Source: Gracilibacillus lacisalsi DSM 19029 (GTDB lineage: Bacteria > Bacillota > Bacilli > Bacillales > Amphibacillaceae). From it: 64,000 nt of DNA. The DNA lies in contig NZ_KB898669.1 in the NCBI RefSeq assembly GCF_000377765.1, forward strand, positions 110,669 to 174,668. Reading direction: 5' to 3'. This document shows, in pieces, positions 62,068-64,000 of the stretch; within the stretch, counting starts at the first letter, position 1, and each line of letters begins with the position of its first letter. Under the pieces are notes generated by a model. That model did no database searches. It had not been told where the DNA came from and saw nothing but the letters and a program-made list of their open reading frames with translations. The position numbers and the translations under genes are program-made.

Positions 62068-63363
62068 TTATTCTGCTATTAGATCCGTTACTTCTTGTTC
62101 AATCATGGTAAATACTTCTTCTGCAGTAGCATCGCCTGCCCAGTACGTGTCTAAATTACGAACAACAATATCCTGAATTCCACGTGCATGAACAGTACGG
62201 TCCACATATTTTACATAATCAGCAACTTCAGCGTACTCGCTGCGATATGGCATTTCTTGAAATTCATCTGACTCTAAAACAGTATCTTTAGCTGGTATAT
62301 GTCCAGCTTTAGCCCAATCAGCACCATTGTCAGTAGCAAATTTCATAAATTCAACGGCACCTTTCTGTGCTTCTTCATCTGCATCATCATAATAAGGTAA
62401 TACGAATGTATGAGAGCTTGCCCATGCAGCCTCTTGGCCAAACATATTCGGGAAAGGCATTGGTGTAAAGTTAAGGTCATCCGTTGTCTCCCAAATCCCC
62501 GTAGCCCAAACACCAGTAGACATCACAGCTGCATTGCCAGATTGAAAATCACTGTAAAAGTCAGCTAAATTTAGAGGAGTAACTTCATGTGTATGATATA
62601 AGTCGTAGAGGTACTCTGCTGCTGCAATTGCCTTCTCGTGATCCAATGCATACGTCGGATTTTCCAAATCACCGGAAACTAAGTTTTCTCCTCCCATCTG
62701 GTTATATAACGCCCACCAGATTCGGTATGGATCTTCACCATCACTGGAGAAAGCAAAGGCCATTTTATCTTCAGGTAATGCTTCTTTAAGCGAGGTTAAG
62801 AAGTCAACAAATCCTTCAGGTGTTTCTTCGAACATTGGAGTGCCATCATCATTTAGAAGACCCGCTTCCTCAACAAGATCGTTGTTAATATACATAATTT
62901 CTGGATGAGTATCGATTGGCACTGCATAGTTATTGCCATCATAGATGGTGACATCTAACACATTCTGATTAAACTCATCCCAGTCAAGTCCTACATCCGC
63001 AGCATAATCATCAATATTGGTTACAAGTCCTTGGCTAACTAATTCAGGCAAAACATGACTGTGCGCAATACCTAAGTCAGGGCCTTGTCCCGATCCAACA
63101 CTTGTCAGTAATTTTGTGTAATATTCATCATAATCCTGGTGAACATTATTAACAAAATACGTTTCTTGACTTTCATTAAACTCCGTTACGATATCTTCCA
63201 TGTATTCCGCATCCCCACCACTAAACAAATTCCACATAACCACTTCAGTAGCACCTTCCGGAATTTCTACATCATTTCCAGCTGAATCAGAGTTATCAGA
63301 ACACGCGGCCAATATCAAAGCAACAAAAACGACACCAATAAATGCACTAAACCCCTTCTTCAT
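62068..63363 (-). CDS. Sugar-binding lipoprotein, system 2
   Basis: A 431-residue family-1 solute-binding lipoprotein with lipobox LAACSD (Cys21). The ligand domain includes WNLFSGGDAEYMEDIVTEFN and the signature GSGQGPDLGIAHS. AAGGAGGAG precedes the ATG. The promoter carries a cre site over its -10 box. With two permeases and a GH2 enzyme behind it, it probably collects a beta-linked plant oligosaccharide. Confidence 0.92.
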   Translation of the reverse strand: MKKGFSAFIGVVFVALILAACSDNSDSAGNDVEIPEGATEVVMWNLFSGGDAEYMEDIVTEFNESQETYFVNNVHQDYDEYYTKLLTSVGSGQGPDLGIAHSHVLPELVSQGLVTNIDDYAADVGLDWDEFNQNVLDVTIYDGNNYAVPIDTHPEIMYINNDLVEEAGLLNDDGTPMFEETPEGFVDFLTSLKEALPEDKMAFAFSSDGEDPYRIWWALYNQMGGENLVSGDLENPTYALDHEKAIAAAEYLYDLYHTHEVTPLNLADFYSDFQSGNAAVMSTGVWATGIWETTDDLNFTPMPFPNMFGQEAAWASSHTFVLPYYDDADEEAQKGAVEFMKFATDNGADWAKAGHIPAKDTVLESDEFQEMPYRSEYAEVADYVKYVDRTVHARGIQDIVVRNLDTYWAGDATAEEVFTMIEQEVTDLIAE

Positions 63364-63430
63364 ATTGACTCCTCCTTTATTTAGTTACAAATAAAATGTT
63401 TAATTACAATTTTTCTGTAACTTTAAATAT

Positions 63431-63459
63431 AGAATACGCTTACATTTTATAAAAGTCAA
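63431..63459 (-). promoter_or_regulatory. System 2 promoter with overlapping cre site
   Basis: TTGACT (63454-63459), a 17-bp spacer and TATTCT (63431-63436) on the minus strand, with TGTAAGCGTATTCT (63431-63444), a cre match with two mismatches, covering the -10 box and part of the spacer. CcpA binding there would repress the operon in good carbon sources. Confidence 0.6.
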
Positions 63460-63645
63460 TACTATTTCTGTTCAATTGATTAACTTTTTTATATTTTTCT
63501 TTTAGTCATACAGATAATAAAACTGATTTATCCAAATTAATTAGTTATGCTAATTGCAAAAAAACGACTAACTTCGCCATTTATCCAAGGTTATACAGTC
63601 TGATACACTTAGGATCTTAAGGTTTGTTTGACAGTAAATGATATT

Positions 63646-63678
63646 ATGTATTAATACATATTTTTTGTATTAATTACA
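63646..63678. promoter_or_regulatory. Two related palindromes beside the IS end
   Basis: ATGTATTAATACAT (63646-63659) is a perfect 14-bp palindrome and TGTATTAATTACA (63666-63678) is a near copy 20 bp on. This looks like a pair of operators for a MarR-type or similar dimer, 53 bp outside the IS left end; the gene it once served may lie beyond the element. Confidence 0.4.
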
Positions 63679-63752
63679 TTTTTCGACTTTAATCTGCAGT
63701 TTTTCTAGAGAAATCATCCAAAAATAAAACTGTCTAGGAAAGTAGGTACCGA

Positions 63753-63790
63753 CCCCCGAAAGTTAGAGTGAAAAATATAACTTTCGGGGG
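63753..63790 (+). promoter_or_regulatory. Stem-loop covering the orfA ribosome site
   Basis: CCCCCGAAAGTT (63753-63764) and AACTTTCGGGGG (63779-63790) form a perfect 12-bp stem with a 14-nt loop. The GGGGG of the 3' arm with the following TG is the ribosome site of orfA. If a transcript enters from outside, the stem hides the site and blocks translation, a known way for IS elements to limit transposase. Confidence 0.75.
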
Positions 63791-63797
63791 TGTTTTT

Positions 63798-64000
63798 ATG
63801 GCTAAATATAGTGAAGAATTTAAAATTAAACTCGTCACAGAGTATTTATATGGAAAGCTAGGATATAGATCATTGGCAAAAAAATATAATATGGCTAGCG
63901 AAACATCAATCATTGAATGGGTAAAAGTATATAAGTCCCAAGGAATGGATGGGTTAAAAAGAAGGCAGACGAAGGAGATGTATCCTGTTCAATTTAAATT
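63798..64000 (+). CDS. IS3-family transposase OrfA (helix-turn-helix), partial
   Basis: The first 67 codons of an IS150-type OrfA: MAKYSEEFKIKLVTEYLYGK, then GYRSLAKKYNMASETSIIEWV, the typical helix-turn-helix that binds the IS ends. The ATG at 63798 follows GGGGGTG. The frame runs off the right edge, so the OrfA-OrfB frameshift region is not visible. Confidence 0.88.
   Translation, partial: MAKYSEEFKIKLVTEYLYGKLGYRSLAKKYNMASETSIIEWVKVYKSQGMDGLKRRQTKEMYPVQFK

Larger units (their letters stand above)
63731..64000 (+). mobile_element. IS3-family insertion sequence, left end
   Basis: The left end probably starts at TGTCTAGGAAAGTAGGTACC (63731-63750), 5'-TG as in IS3-family inverted repeats. 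It is followed by a hairpin and an IS150-type orfA. The right end is outside the window, so the exact terminus and the target duplication cannot be checked. Confidence 0.8.

Noticed and set aside
1..64000. Prophage or defence island
   Set aside because: No integrase, phage structural, restriction or toxin-antitoxin genes were recognised; the only mobile gene is the IS fragment at the right edge.

Overview
The window looks like a chromosomal segment of a low-GC, endospore-forming member of the Bacillaceae, most likely a plant-polysaccharide-using and salt-tolerant genus such as Gracilibacillus or a relative. This rests on AT-rich DNA, strong AGGAGG-type ribosome sites, an alpha/beta small acid-soluble spore protein, an sppA-yteJ pair ordered as in Bacillus subtilis, a YndM/DUF2512 gene, a TPP riboswitch, HxlR/HxlA/HxlB, an OpuA-type osmolyte transporter and several cre-like (CcpA) sites. 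The genus is inferred; no rRNA or tRNA gene was seen.

Left third (1-20.7 kb): the start of a TauE/SafE permease; a thiamine-salvage pair (tenA-ylmB) under a TPP riboswitch; a chemoreceptor; a 60-residue membrane protein; brnQ with a CodY-like site; sppA-yteJ; a very large secreted pectinolytic enzyme (pectinesterase plus family-10 pectate lyase, with two FN3 modules each interrupted by an inserted domain); two tandem nucleoside hydrolases; a flavin monooxygenase; and an ECF sigma factor with its membrane anti-sigma partner.

Middle (20.7-39.9 kb): a CPBP-protease gene broken by two frameshifts; a GntR-regulated ABC transporter with palindromic operators; a DHA2 drug exporter divergent from its TetR regulator; the formaldehyde-fixing hxlA-hxlB pair with hxlR; and a carnitine catabolic island. 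In that island a beta-keto acid cleavage enzyme, L-carnitine dehydrogenase and a thioesterase should convert carnitine to glycine betaine. It is co-oriented with an OpuA-type ABC importer and a CocE-type hydrolase, and regulated by a TetR protein whose operators lie between the -35 and -10 boxes of both promoters. A coiled-coil protein, the spore protein and a cluster of palindromic repeats follow.

Right third (39.9-63.4 kb): a pectin/hemicellulose locus, almost all on the minus strand. It holds a cytoplasmic pectinesterase, a GH95 glycosidase, two paralogous orphan sugar-binding lipoproteins flanking a membrane AraC-type regulator, a quinone-oxidoreductase-like enzyme, yndM (the only plus-strand gene), an HTH regulator with a beta-rich C-terminus, and two complete sugar ABC importers (binding protein plus two permeases; no ATPase, so a shared MsmX-like ATPase is expected) interleaved with GH43 and GH2 enzymes. 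Secreted enzymes cut pectin outside the cell, ABC importers bring in oligosaccharides, and cytoplasmic esterase and glycosidases finish them. The window ends in the left end of an IS3-family element.

Three intergenic loci carry a 20-22 bp iterated motif (core CTGGCAAC or CTATCAAC) just beyond terminators, and a separate palindromic repeat family has at least three copies. Many start codons were moved from the longest open frame to the codon with a properly spaced Shine-Dalgarno sequence.
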